From Larix kaempferi (Eukaryota; Streptophyta; Pinopsida; Pinales; Pinaceae): a stretch of DNA of 64,000 nt. Of the stretch, positions 35,566 through 46,885 are shown piece after piece (positions within the stretch are counted from its first letter, which is position 1; each line of letters begins with the position of its first letter). The DNA is taken from the NCBI GenBank assembly GCA_027924585.1, contig BSBM01000994.1, forward strand, positions 6,703,001 through 6,767,000, read 5' to 3'. The position numbers were made by a program, and so were the translations under genes. The notes below the pieces were generated by a model. The model made no database searches, was not told where the DNA came from, and was given only the letters and a program-made list of their open reading frames with translations.

Positions 35566-36254
35566 TGTAAATATAAGAACAACAAATATATGAAACAAAG
35601 ACAACAGTGACTAGAGATGCATGCAGAAAATAATATTTCAAAACACTGATGCAAAAGGTTTGCAGCAGTTCATGCATTATCATAAACTCAGAAGATGATT
35701 ACAATGTGTAACAATTGCTACAATAAGCCAAGCAATTCAAATTCCAGAGAGGTCATTCGAATTGAATGCATGAGAGTGGCTTACTTGGCAGTTAACACCA
35801 CTCGGCACATTAGTTAACCACTTATCTACCGTGTAACTGACTCTAACAGACTTTGAAACTATCTAACTGAGTCTAACTGAATGTCCAGATGAATTCAACC
35901 AGTGTGGTAGGGCACCTTTATGTCTTCAGTTAACTGAATATTAGGTGAAAATAACACCATATGAAGTCAACCAGTGTAGTAGGGCGCCTTTATGTCTCTA
36001 GTTGGTTGAATATAATAATATATGTTGTCAGCTAGACTGAGTAGGGTTCTTTAGTCATGCAAATCACCTCAGTTGGATCCCTGAATGATGGAGGAGGCCC
36101 AATTAACTCCCTGAATGAAGGATGAGGCCCAGTTCATTGAAAATGATGATCTCTGATGATGTAAGCACATAATTGAGTCAAAATACTTAGGATAAGTGAC
36201 AAATTAAGTTGTGAAACTCAAATAAATGATGTGTGGTTGGAAAATGCTCCAACA
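35566..36254 (-). repeat. Element F 5' LTR
   Basis: Minus reading starts TGTTGGAGCATTTTC and ends TATATTTACA; 689 bp. Shorter than the 3' copy because of a gap near the repeated ACTGA segments. Confidence 0.9.
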
Positions 36255-37169
36255 CTCTAGTGGTGCAAACACATGTGATTAAATCATATTGATATTGAAA
36301 AATTAATTAGAAGAGCATATCAAGTAATACGTACTTTTAACTCTAAAAGAAGCTAGGGATGATTTGAAAATCAAAAGATGCAAACTAAGTGTGGAATGGA
36401 GGTATTTCACACTTCTCACCATTTTCTGATTCACCAAGCTCATAGAAGAGCAAGGTGAAGAGAATACTTCGGGAGACAAGGGTCTTTAGGTCCTTTCTTG
36501 TGTGCAAAAAGTGTATTCTACACTAGCAATAGTACTAAAAACATGTCAGTTGGTGCGTCAACAAGAAATGGTCTTGAATACTAGTGACAATAATGGGACC
36601 CATTGGAAGCCTCAAAGTTGGTTACCTAGGTAAGTTTCAAGAGAGATGAACTCTTTACTTCCTAATCTTGGTCTAGGTGAACTAATTACTAAAAAATTAA
36701 GTAATTATGTGAATTAGTCGTAATTTAAGTTCACTAGTGAGAAGTATTTGGAGTGCCAAACTAGGCTATGCAGATAAAAATCAAATAAATGATAGTAGCA
36801 CGGCTAAACCACACTCTGTCGCAGGGAACACGCAGGTTAATATAAAACAAATGTGTTGGTAGTGCGGGTAATACATTGACATTCCGAGCTGATGTAATGA
36901 GTGGTGTAGCGCGGGTATAACACTAGCAACCTCCATTGTGCACACGTCTCTCCGAGTCGTTTCCGTGCTGTTAGCGTGGCAGAGATGACAGGAACCACGT
37001 GACTATGTAAAAAATAAATTGTGGCCATAATGGGGCCAATTTCTGGAAGTAAGAGGTAGAAAAAATTCTCTCCTACAAGTAATAAATACCTATAATTAGA
37101 TACTCAACATACAACAACCTAGTTTAAATAGAAATGAACAAAAATAAGTATGGTAGGAATTAGAACTGT
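36255..37169 (-). other. Element E leader, part 2
   Basis: Between copia F and the E 5' LTR. No supported gene. Bases 36403-36530 resemble 30139-30240. No tRNA-Arg-type primer-binding site like that of B1 is visible next to the LTR at 37169, so the priming of E is unresolved. Confidence 0.45.
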
Positions 37170-37541
37170 TGTGGAGAAAAATTGCACAAGTGCACTCTTC
37201 CACTTGGTAAGGGGCTAATCCTCGTAGGTTGCAACAAGGCCTCAGTCCTTGGAGCCCCTTTTGGTTTGGTTGGTATTCCTCCAAGTGATCCTGCAAGAGA
37301 ATGTTTGTGTAGTTCACATTCAAACATATAAATATTGATAAAAACAAAATGAAAGAGACGGGGGGAGAATGAAAAATTCAACAACAACCAAAGACATGAT
37401 AAGCCACTCTTTTATTTCCCAATGGAATAGTTGTACAACACCTAGGAGCTGTGGGATTCAAGGGCTACCACCAATATCCCTTAGGGAGGCCTTTTTTTAG
37501 AAACTAAATGATAAGTAGATGAAAGAACAATGGATAGAAAA
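37170..37541 (-). repeat. Element E 5' LTR, truncated
   Basis: Starts TGTGGAGAAAAATTGC and follows 19471-19850 closely. Similarity stops near 37541, where the minus-strand frame of D gag begins. The missing outer part suggests a deletion across the E/D junction. Confidence 0.75.
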
Positions 37542-39125
37542 ACTTGTTGATCACCTTTGTCGAGACCAGATTCTCCATGTCTCCCCCATTGACAATGGTC
37601 ATACAACATCTGTCTCAAATATTCACCTTCATCCGAAAAATGGACTTCCTTTGCCTCAGATCCTTCTCCTCTTTTTGCACTGATTGTAGTGATGTTTGTT
37701 GGGTCATCAAGTTTTGACCTCCCTCCAACATGGCTTCATATGAACTTCCCTTCACAGTCGAGCTAGTCTTGTCTCCCATACCTCGATTTATGGCCTCTGG
37801 TTAGCTTGTGGTATGCAAATTCTCTAGGAACTCATATGCCTTGTGCCCAATTTATTGACACTTATAGAATATGATTTTGGGTTGGTCTGCGTGTCTTCCT
37901 TCGAGGGTTCCTTTTGACCGTAGGCACCCCAACCTCTATGGTTTTCTCCTCCCTGTTGGTATTAAGGTGCACTATCTCCGATCGTGATTTCTTCTCATCA
38001 CTCATCATGAATTTCCTATTTCCTTTCCCTACTAGTCTATCCTCTGATGGAGAATTTTTTTTGGCTTCGAGCAAGCAACCCCCTGATCGTCAAGGTACTT
38101 CACAATAGTTTTTCCTTTTCCTTCAGGGATATCTGATAGGATTCTTCGATTGTCCTGAACCTTGAAATACTTAAATCATCTTGAATATCATATCTCAGTC
38201 CTTTCACATAACTTATGAATGCCTCCTCTCCTTCATCGGTCTGTCCTGATCGAATAGACATTCAATATAATTCCTCTATGAATTATTTCACGGTCGTCTC
38301 CTACTGTCTCAGGTTCTACAGTTTCCTGAACAAATAAATCATGTTGTCGGTGGGAAGGAACTTAACCTTCAACTTTGCGATCATTTTGTGACAAGTATTC
38401 ACTTTGTCCATTCCTTTATTCATCCTTTTGTCCTGTACATTGTCCCACCACAATGAGGCATGAACTTTCATCTCTAGACAAGAAACGTTCACCCTTTTTG
38501 GATCTTCTATCTGCTCCATATCAAAATATTTCTCCATTTCTCTTATCTAGCCAATCAACTCTTCAAGATTTAAAATCCCTGAATAGGTAGAGACCTCTAT
38601 ATTTATATCTACCCCTCATCTCTGATAATAGCTTCAACAATTTGTCTCCTGGATCTTCCTCTCATTCATCGTTGGGGGTATGTTTTTCCTCTTTTTGGGT
38701 CTTCTATCTTCTCCATATCAAAGTATTTATCCATTTCTCTTATCTAGACGATAAAATCTTCAAGGTTTAAAATCCTTGAATAGGTAGAGACCTCTATCTT
38801 ATATCTACCCCTCATCTCTGATAATACTTTCAACAATTTATCTCATGGATCATCCTCTCATTCATCCTTGGGGGTATGTTCTTCACCCTTTTTGGGTCTT
38901 CTATCTGCTCCACATCAAATTATTTCCCATTTCTCTTATCTAGTCGATCAACTCTTCAAGGTTTAAAATCCCTGAATAAGTAGAGACCTCTATCTTATAT
39001 CTACCCCTCATCTCTGATAATACCTTCAACAATTTATCTCCTGGAATCTGGATCTTCCTCTCATTAATCCTCAGGGGTATGTTCTTCCTCTTTGACCTCC
39101 TCATCACTATGGTCGAGGTTGCCAA
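37542..39125 (-). pseudogene. gag: Element D Gag
   Basis: Minus strand. The capsid region in frame 38537-38316: MEKYFDMEQIEDPKRVNVS, HASLWWDNVQDKRMNKG, KLKVKFLPTDNMIYLFRKL. It then continues with stops through KEFIEELY and RSGQTDEGEEAFISYVKGL towards 38110. The C-terminal frame 38074-37862 is Lys/Arg-rich. The upstream frame 39125-38940 starts the protein, but a 197-bp triplication (38494-39084) lies between and destroys the frame. The right edge of E replaces whatever followed. Confidence 0.82.
38494..39084. repeat. 197-bp tandem triplication in D gag
   Basis: Three consecutive copies begin at 38494, 38691 and 38888, each starting CTTTTTGG(A/G)TCTTCTAT and containing the same GTAGAGACCTCTAT core. 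Both periods are 197 bp, which is not a multiple of three. Confidence 0.9.
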
Positions 39126-39424
39126 TGTCTATTCCCCTCTTCTAGCATTCCTTTACTGCATCCAACTCGCTCTTTAGACTACTCATGGTTTGGACACACT
39201 CCTCAAACATTTCACAATCGATCATGAACTGTGCACCTCTGCGTGGCATTCATCCTCTGCCATCGATGTTTACACCCATCTCAACCATGCTCATAGATTC
39301 AACCGACTAAATACGCACTACCCAATCACAACTGGGATTCTTCATCTTCTGCAACTCTACCCTATCGCATATGGAGTTTCTCTCCTCATCCAATTGTAAC
39401 TACACTCACCATGCAGGATTACAA

Positions 39425-39440
39425 CCTGTATTTGATACCA
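39425..39440 (-). other. Element D primer-binding site
   Basis: Minus reading TGGTATCAAATACAGG two bases from the LTR; the first eight bases match the initiator tRNA-Met type. Confidence 0.75.
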
Positions 39441-39442
39441 AC

Positions 39443-40178
39443 TAATGCAGACATGACCTAGGTCGGTTGCATATCAGTGCTACACAATAGAAACAACAAC
39501 AAAAACACAAGGATTGCCAAGAATTATGGATTCAATTAAATGATAAATATATTTACAAAGGTGAATACATCATGAGTCTAAAATCAAATCAGTCGAAATG
39601 AACATAAACCTTTACAACACTTGGTACATGCATAGACGTAAGGGAATTACTCATACTCAAACACCATCTTCTACAAAATTTCTTTTCCAAGCCTCCCAAA
39701 AAGTTCCTTTCTCAGATCACTAACTAACATTTCTACTTGTCTCTAGACTTAGTCCACACATCTCATCCTCTAGAATATTCTCTTACTTCTAAGCATGGCC
39801 ATATTGCATAAAATATTTCATGTGGCCCCCCTTTATCAAATTGCTCCACCTGACTTTCTGCAACCACCTCCATAAGTACTGCTTCTACAACTATTCCAAC
39901 TACTCCAGCGGCTCGTTTTCTCAGGACTCCAGCTGTCTTAGTAAGCAGTCATACTTTTCATCAACAGTCCACGACTTCTTCTCCATTTGTTCTACACCAC
40001 CTTCGACCATATTCACTACATCTTGTCGCTGGTTGTTGAACACACTTGGTTGGAATCTGTATGACTTCACCACCCCCCATCGTATATCGCCTTGCTCGTG
40101 GAGTTTGTTGACTGTTCTTGACGCCTTCCCATCGTCTATCTACGACTTTTGCTTCTCGGCCCTGATTCTCCTACATCA
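39443..40178 (-). repeat. Element D 5' LTR
   Basis: Direct copy of 18450-19182. Plus reading starts TAATGCAGACA (the other copy has TGATG, so one end base is mutated) and ends CTACATCA. Flanked on the right by ATTAA. Confidence 0.88.
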
Positions 40179-40183
40179 ATTAA
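40179..40183. repeat. Target-site duplication of element D, right copy
   Basis: ATTAA, identical to 18445-18449. Confidence 0.85.
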
Positions 40184-41736
40184 GGAACTTAAAAGTGAAT
40201 TTTGTAAATTATCTGAAGTTTAATGAAAGGCGAATTGAGCCACTTTAATGATAAAATTATCCTCTATGTTTTTATTTAATTATATTGTTCTTGTGAATTT
40301 TGAGTTGGGATTCCTTAAGAACTTGTCTATTTGTATTTAAAGCATGCTGTGCTCTTTTATTTGGCGTTTGTGCTACGAGATTATGAATTTTTAAAGGAGG
40401 CTAAGGGCATCCCCTTTGCATCAATTGGTGAAAGAAAGAGTATCTTGGGGATTAAGTTAAATCTTATTGAAGAAGACAACTCCACAACTAGGGTTGCAGA
40501 TAGAGTGAAAAAGGAAAAAAGAAAAGTCTAGTTGTAATTGGGTAGATGTTGTTAAAAAGATTTAAAGTTGAGGATAGTTGAAGAAAAGGAAATTCCACCT
40601 TATGGGTTGGAATAATTGAAGACATATTTGAAATCTACAAGATTTTATTCGAAGATAGCTCCAATAGTTGAGTTGGGTAGAGATGTAAGTTGAAAATGAA
40701 GTTACATAGTGAGAAGTGCATACATGTTTTACAAGTGGAGAATGAAAATTGGGGTTATGAGTAAAAAATGTATTATGATTAAGAGGCTTAGTCGGAAGAT
40801 TTTGTAGAGTTGAAGAAAAATATGGTGAGACTGGAAGTAGTGGAAGTAGACAAAAGAGTTGGCCAAAATAAGAGTTCTCAAAAGATGACCAAGAAAATCC
40901 TTTCCGAGGAGATATTAGGCGAAGTTTGAGGTCTAAAATGAGCCTCCTAGGAGATATAATAAAATATTGCGAGTTAATCATTTTTTTCGAGAATGTATAT
41001 CTATAAGTCACCTTTTGCACTAAAATTCATGTAAATATGATTAAATTAAAGTGAAAAGAAGTGTACAATTAAAATTAATAAAAAATCTTCTATAATATGA
41101 CTAGAAACATGAGTATTTTTGAATGCATAAATGTATTAAAATAAAGTACTCATAAAATAAAAATTAAACTTTGTAAATAAATTCTAAATCATGCTTATAT
41201 AAAATAATTCACATTAATCATTATTAGTCTATGCCGTAGGCAGAGACAATATGTTCTGGTTTATGTTATTAATTTGAACGGTATAGAAGTATTTCTAAAA
41301 TTTGGCTATAGTTTATTGAATGTTGAATGAATTTTTTATTTATTTGTATTTATTTAATAAAATATATTAATAAGTGTGAAACTCCTATTGGTGGAGAGTG
41401 CTTGATATGACTAATTTTATCATTGCCACAGATTAAGAAAAATAAAAATAAAATAAAAATAGAACATAACTTTAAAATTACAAATGTAACATCTAAATAT
41501 TTTTGTTCTAGTGGATTGACAATCATCATAATGGTGAGGTTGACAGGCATCAGAGTTGACAGGGTATGCAAGGGATGATTCTAGTCTTTTTTTACTGTCT
41601 TGTTTTTTGTTGGATACCGGTAAATTGAGTCTCCCAATATGAGAGCAGCGTGAAGTAACCTCTATGTTAGATATTTGGTATCTAGACGGTTGCTAGTTAT
41701 TACTGTCATTTATTACCGCATGGTCAACAACCATTC
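40184..41736. other. AT-rich flanking DNA, no supported gene
   Basis: It continues the purine-rich sequence left of element D. One plus-strand ORF of 66 codons (40331-40531), ending in a run of Lys and Arg, has no recognisable domain and no splice context. Nothing else seen. Confidence 0.5.
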
Positions 41737-42033
41737 ATGGTGCCCTGCTGGTGTTTTTATTCTAGAGGTGTTGGTTTCAAGCTTTTTGGCAATTTCGAGT
41801 TGTTTCCTTGTTCGACCATTTTTGTAGTTGATTTCAGAGTTCTTGGTTTCTTTTGTTGTTTTGTTGTTGCTCTGCGAGGGTTTCGAGTGGGGCTGCTGGT
41901 TTGGAATCTCTATTCTGTTGTATTTTTCTTCCATGACGCAGCTGTGTGTGCCTTATTCCATTGCATTGTCGACTTGGTTGGCCAGTCTTCTACATCTGCG
42001 AACATCCACAATGATCCAAAAACTGGGCTCAAT
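41737..42033 (+). pseudogene. Possible upstream exon of the PHR1-like fragment
   Basis: An open plus-strand frame from 41737 runs to a good donor, AAT then GTAAGC at 42034. The intron to 42216 would be 183 bp. The phase does not match the Myb exon in this frame and the predicted residues (Phe/Val/Cys-rich) do not look like a transcription-factor N-terminus. It may be 5' untranslated sequence. Confidence 0.25.
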
Positions 42034-42216
42034 GTAAGCACCTTCCTTTTCTAAAACCTGCAGTAAATAGTCATCTTATTGAGCTTGGGATGAAAAGTTG
42101 AGCACAAGTAATGCTCAATTTTAGCTAGTTGATGTTGCCATTGGTTTAAATAATTTTGGGGACTTCTAAGATTGGCTTCAGTTATTAATGGTTCTTTATC
42201 TTTTGAATTTGTATAG

Positions 42217-42810
42217 ACAATCTATCAGACACCAACAGTTTCAACTACAGATGGGGGATCAAAGCAGACACAACTATCGCCACAGTCGTGCCAACAGATT
42301 CCCACCCAACAGTAGGTACTCATCTGGCTACCAGCCCCACAACATCTGGGATTGTGTCATCCAGTAAGACTCCATAGCTCCACAATTGTTTTGTGGAGGC
42401 CGTTAGTCAACTTGGTGGTGCAGAGAGTGAGTAATTCAGGACCTTCACAAGGCTAAAGTTTTAAATCATGAATCCATTTTCATGAAATCTAATCCAAAAT
42501 TTGTATTCTTTCTGCACTATCACTTGCATCTAGGAGCCATTCCAAAAAGGATTTTAAAGCTTATGTACTCAGAAGGCTTGACAATTTATCATATCAGAAG
42601 CCACCTTCAGGTTTGTTTCTGAAATGCTCGTTTTAGGGTCTAATCTATTTTTTTACATTTTTCACAATTGCTTGACTGATAGCTTTATTACAAGTTCTAA
42701 TTTGATTGTTGTTTGACTTGCAAAAATATCGGATTGCCAAGTATATTCCAAAGCATGCAGAAGCTAAATTTAAATCCTTTCTTATCATGAAAATTTCTAT
42801 GTACATTAGG
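42217..42810 (+). pseudogene. MYB-CC / PHR1-like GARP transcription factor fragment, broken
   Basis: Three exon-like blocks encode the single Myb (GARP) DNA-binding domain of phosphate-starvation-response type factors. Block 1, 42217-42426: ends LHNCFVEAVSQLGGAE, with acceptor TATAG before and donor GTGAGT after. Block 2, 42534-42610: 77 bp after TCTAG, RAIPKRILKLMYSEG then LTIYHIRSHLQ, donor GTTTGT. Block 3, from 42724: KYRIAKYIPKHAEAKF. Phases join correctly. Defects: TAG at 42375-42377 inside the first helix, loss of the conserved Arg/Trp segment just before it, and acceptor AA instead of AG at 42722-42723. No coiled-coil exons found downstream. Intact relatives bind P1BS promoter sites in the nucleus. 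Confidence 0.82.
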
Positions 42811-43700
42811 AGCAGTGTTTTATAATTTTGTACAATCTACACAATGTAAGGCATGTATGATGGGATTGAGATAGGAATCTTCATTGCACTTTGCAATATA
42901 AACTTGGCAATTGGTTTTTTTCAGAGCATACATGCACGAGAAAAGAAGAAATAAGTTGCACTGCAAACTCTATTGATTTCATCATAGAAATATATTTACA
43001 TTAAGGTGTAGTCCAAATTTGGACTTCTGAGTATAAGTATTATCCTTAGGTTAAAGATAGGTCAACTCAAAATTGGCTTGGCCTTTCTAAAACTGTCACT
43101 CACTTCTAAATTTAACTCTGCTTCTAATTTTAGCAAATCAAGCCACCCAAACTAAAAATGGGCATTAGATCTTTAGCACCTCCCATCAATGATCATTTTA
43201 TTTACTTTTACACCAAATATTGCTCTAAAGTTTTAAAACTTTTTCCCAGGGTGTGCAAACCTGCTCCTGAGGTGCATGTACTTGGTGTAGGGTGCATGCA
43301 TATATACCAAGTATTGTGCCAGCATGGATGGTCTGGAGTTCCCAAGCCATGAAGAGAACTAAGGAACCTAATAAGTGTACAGTTATGTTTGAGCCTGAGT
43401 CTTACCAAATTTAAAAATAACATTGATCTCTGCTTCTTCTTCAATGGTAGCATATCAATTTTCAAAGAATTACATGTACTGCATTATCTTTCATAGTATC
43501 AATTCATTTTTTTTATAGACATGAAAGCTAGATCCTTTATCATAAATGGATACTCATTTACTATCTTGGATATGTATATATAAAGTTACTATTTTTACTA
43601 TCATTTGTTGTGTTGTATTGGATGATTGCCATCTGCACATAAGTGTGCTGTTGTGATTCAATATCCACTTCACCTTATTATGTAAGGGGAAGTGATTATA
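42811..43700. other. Intergenic or intronic AT-rich sequence
   Basis: Nothing supported. I looked here for the MYB-CC LHEQLE coiled-coil exon and did not find it. Confidence 0.45.
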
Positions 43701-43704
43701 TATA

Positions 43705-43835
43705 TATAAAGTTAGCCCAAGGGTTAACTTATTTGGTTGAACCATCAGACCAAGGCATGTTGTCGGCAGGGAGGCCACAGGCCATGAGTCCCTCAGGGTT
43801 GCCAGTTTCTATCTTGGAAAAATAATATATATAGA
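43705..43835 (+). mobile_element. tRNA-derived SINE candidate 1
   Basis: Pol III promoter-like boxes: an A box TAGCCCAAGGG at 43713-43723 and a B box GGCCATGAGTCC at 43780-43791, about 57 bp apart, with tRNA-like text between (GGTTGAACCATCAGACC). Similar heads occur in plant SINEs. Ends and target duplications are not clear. Confidence 0.42.
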
Positions 43836-44026
43836 GAGAGAGTTTATAATTTCACTTTGCTGTGTCATATTGGATGATTACAAAAGACTTATGTTCTGAT
43901 CAATACTCGATCTTCACTTCTCTTTACTAGGTAAGGAAGGTTGAAGTGACAAGAGAATTATTTCTAGAGTGCTATTGAGCAACCTAATTTGGTTTGACTG
44001 TTAATTATAGGCAATATTGCCATCTC

Positions 44027-44128
44027 TTTGTTTTAGTAACATTACACTACCTAGAAGCTAATATCCTTTACCTTCATTTTGTTTTAGTAACATTACACTA
44101 CCAAGAGGCTAATACTCTTTTATTTAAT
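44027..44128. repeat. 51-bp tandem duplication
   Basis: Two copies, beginning at 44027 and 44078, share TTTAGTAACATTACACTAC and following bases. Confidence 0.8.
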
Positions 44129-44719
44129 TTATTTGTATTAAATAGACATATATTAGAAGTGCTCTAGGCACTATTCCTTGAAATAGTCATCAAGTGTTAA
44201 TTTGCACGTTCCTTTTGCTATATCTTGTCATCCTTGAAGGTACTATAATATCATGCATGGTAGTATGTATGCTTATTTGTTGACATGGAAATGGGATTGT
44301 CTAGAATAAATGATAGTTTATTTTCCTTGTTTCAGCAGCAGATAAAATTGCAGAAGTCCAAGTTTTTGTATTCTATACTATGTCCTCTACAAAGGACTTA
44401 TCTTAAGTGGCATGTCGGCATCTGTTTCTATTCAACACACTTTAGCTAACTTCATTGTGGTAGAAAATAAAGAGAAGACAACATGAGAAAAAATTTTCAT
44501 TTCTTATCAGCTCGCTCCTTTTTCTTCCACGAAAAAGAAACATACTTTATATTTAAGAAGAACGGAAAACATGTTCTTCAGGTTCCTAAGTACTACAAAA
44601 AATTTCAAGGGGACTATCCCTCTAACTAAAAAACTCAAATAATACCAGTCTGTCATGTATCAGTCCATAAACTGCGTATAATTCCCAGTACTGGGATTTA
44701 GAACCTGTAAAAGTCCACT
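44129..44719. other. AT-rich sequence, no supported gene
   Basis: Nothing recognised; may include the 3' untranslated part of the adjoining RNase H remnant on the minus strand. Confidence 0.4.
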
Positions 44720-44925
44720 ACAATAATAAAATGTCAAAGTCTGTTCAATCCTTTAACACATATCATCAACCCTACTGGACATAGAAAGACCATCACGAAA
44801 CTCAATGTGGATGCATCCTGGCTCCAACATAATGGCAACTTTAAATAGTGCATCTGCTACAGTATTAAGTTCCCAGAAAATATGGGTAAAAGTAATCACC
44901 TGGAATTCATTCTTGATGTTTGCAG
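44720..44925 (-). pseudogene. RNase H C-terminal fragment of a retroelement
   Basis: The minus-strand frame from about 44925 reads EFQVITFTHIFWELNTVADA, followed by a second helix and IEFRDG. This is the end of an RNase H domain, with the conserved Asn..Ala-Asp block (NTVADAL), as in plant LINE or related RNase H proteins. Only this tail is visible; no RT nearby. Confidence 0.55.
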
Positions 44926-46885
44926 TTTATAAGTATGGGTAAAATATTCTTGCATGTTGTAGCTTAGTCATTACGATTTAAACAGTAAGGGTAAAAGATT
45001 CTTCTTATTTTTAAATCATTACGCTAGTTGCATGTTTGCAAGTCTTTGTTCGTTATTAAAAAATATTGATGTCTCCTTTCATAAAAATCATTTTACCTGG
45101 ACACTTACAATAAGTGTATTATGATATTTATGATATAATACCTTGGTCACCTTTCTTCTTTGCACATAGGCTTCTATCTATGTCAATAGATGTAGATTTT
45201 TATGGTTATCATACGTTTTAATGCTCAGCCAACTAATTGCTCTTTTTGAAATTGGATTTCTCTTCTTGTTTTCAGCTTAGTGGTATTCATCTTCTACCTT
45301 TTTCATTAGACTTTATATACTAAAAAGCATCATACTGCCACGGGGGCTTCACTCAATAAACTGATATCATAGCACGTTCGTTCATGGCATATTAAACAAT
45401 ACCCCTAATTTCACTAAATATTGAAAAATACCTTCCAAAATCATTTTTTAACCCCCTCCCAATATGCCTTCCCAATTTGAAAAAACCCCTATTTTCACTA
45501 GATATTGTATGTATCAATTTTTCATTAACATTTTTTATACCCCTTTATATTTCTACCTAGTATATTGATATGATACCCCTCTTATGACCCCACATGCATT
45601 CTACAATGCACCTTGCTTCTTTCGATGTATACTGTGGATGCACATTACTTCACCCACAATGCAATTACTCAACCACATATCATTATGTTTTGCAACATCT
45701 AATGGTCTAATGAAGAGATATGAGATCACTTCTTGTATGTCACTACAGCCAATGCACATAGTACAACATTTAGATTGCATGTTACAGTTCCCCAATCGCT
45801 GACTAAGCCTATTGTGCGCTAGGTATCCAAGCCCCCAAGGCCTGTAACAAGCTTTAGGAGGCCGACTAAACCTACCAAGGCCTATAATAGGCATGAGTGG
45901 TTGTGTATTCAAGCCCCCAAGGCCTATCGAGGACCTATAACAGGCCATGGAGGTTTAGAGCCTCCTAAGGCTATTGGTAACAACTGGTTGAGTGATATTG
46001 GTAACAATTGGCTACCAATGACCACTGTCTCTCGACTATGATCGACTGGAAACCCACTTCACCATGAAACCCCTAGCCTCAACCATGCCTCAAGACATGA
46101 TTTCCCTGCGTATTGGTAAGCTCGAGCCTTGCCTCAACCCGATTTCTCATCTGGTCGTGATCCCGCCATCACCATTTGGCGGATATTTGTCAGCCCGCCC
46201 ATATAAAAAAGACCCCAAAGTATTTTTGTATTGCTACATTAAATAAAAAAACCCTTTTCCCCTTAATATATAAGCAATATAATTTTTAGGTTTTCATGAA
46301 TATTTAATACCGCAATATGAATGAACGTGATATTATATTGCCTTCTAGTGAAGCCCCCATGCATATTGCACAAAATTACGAAGTTAAAAAAAACGTATTC
46401 CAAGAAGAAAATTTAGTCATTGTCTTCATTTTGATTGGGAAAACATTTGTCATGCCTACCAGGTTCTTGAAGTTTATGAAGATGACGCTACTCAGCTTGA
46501 CAACCCCATTTTGAATATTTCCTTCACTAAAATGTCCTTCGTAAAGGTAAATCTTCCAGGTGTTTTGAATTAGCTCCTCGAGTTATGTTTTTTCTGGAAA
46601 TTAAGGAATTTATACCCATCTTAAGGTTTGAAGTTTGAACTCAAACTTTTCTCTCTAAGATAAGCATCATTTTCAACTGCAATGTCGGGGACATTGCCAC
46701 CTTGTATATATATATATGGAGGATGTTATTGAACAAATACTTGCCATTGTTAATTTTATCTTCTTCATGATTTTTGTTTCACTTATAAAATGATATGTAT
46801 CTTCTACTCATTGTTTTAAATAATACTATGTTTATTCATAATTTAACATTGTAAATATATTTATAAATATATATTATCTAATCAA
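44926..46885. other. AT-rich stretch with short repeated words
   Basis: No gene supported. Near 45420-45510 there are two diverged copies of a segment CCCCTA.TTTTCACTA.ATATTG. At 45830-45960 CAAGCCCCCAAGGCCT occurs twice and GGCCTATAA(T/C)AGGC twice. A TATATATATA run lies at about 46707-46717. Confidence 0.45.

Larger units (their letters stand above)
30241..36254 (-). mobile_element. Element F: Ty1/copia retrotransposon, decayed, nearly full length
   Basis: LTRs 30241-30989 and 35566-36254, both TG..CA. It has a perfect Met-type primer-binding site, a polypurine tract and an imperfect 5-bp target duplication. On the minus strand the gene order is gag, protease, integrase, RT, RNase H, the copia order. 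Stops and frameshifts occur throughout pol; gag is intact as a 317-codon frame. It is inserted in the leader of element E. Confidence 0.93.
19471..37541 (-). mobile_element. Element E: Tat-like Ty3 retrotransposon nested in D
   Basis: Direct repeats at 19471-19850 and 37170-37541 are the outer parts of its LTRs. Between them, on the minus strand, lie a leader of about 2 kb (not counting copia F), gag, protease, a zinc-knuckle spacer, RT, RNase H and integrase, with no chromodomain. The left end interrupts D pol at 19470. The right LTR is truncated, and the sequence passes directly into D gag instead of D pol. That the coding block and these repeats form one element is inferred from orientation and position. 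Confidence 0.72.
18450..40178 (-). mobile_element. Element D: Ty3 chromovirus, minus strand, split by nested insertions
   Basis: LTRs at 18450-19182 and 39443-40178 are direct copies. Perfect ATTAA duplications flank the element, and its ends are TGATG..CATCA. The 5' LTR (right) is followed by a Met-type primer-binding site and gag; the 3' LTR (left) is preceded by a polypurine tract and the end of pol with a chromodomain. Protease, RT, RNase H and most of integrase are missing. Element E and, inside it, copia element F occupy the middle. Confidence 0.9.

Noticed and set aside
39820-40248. 142-codon plus-strand ORF, Ser/Phe/Leu-rich.
   Set aside because: Falls inside the D 5' LTR and reads antisense to the element; low-complexity composition and no domain.
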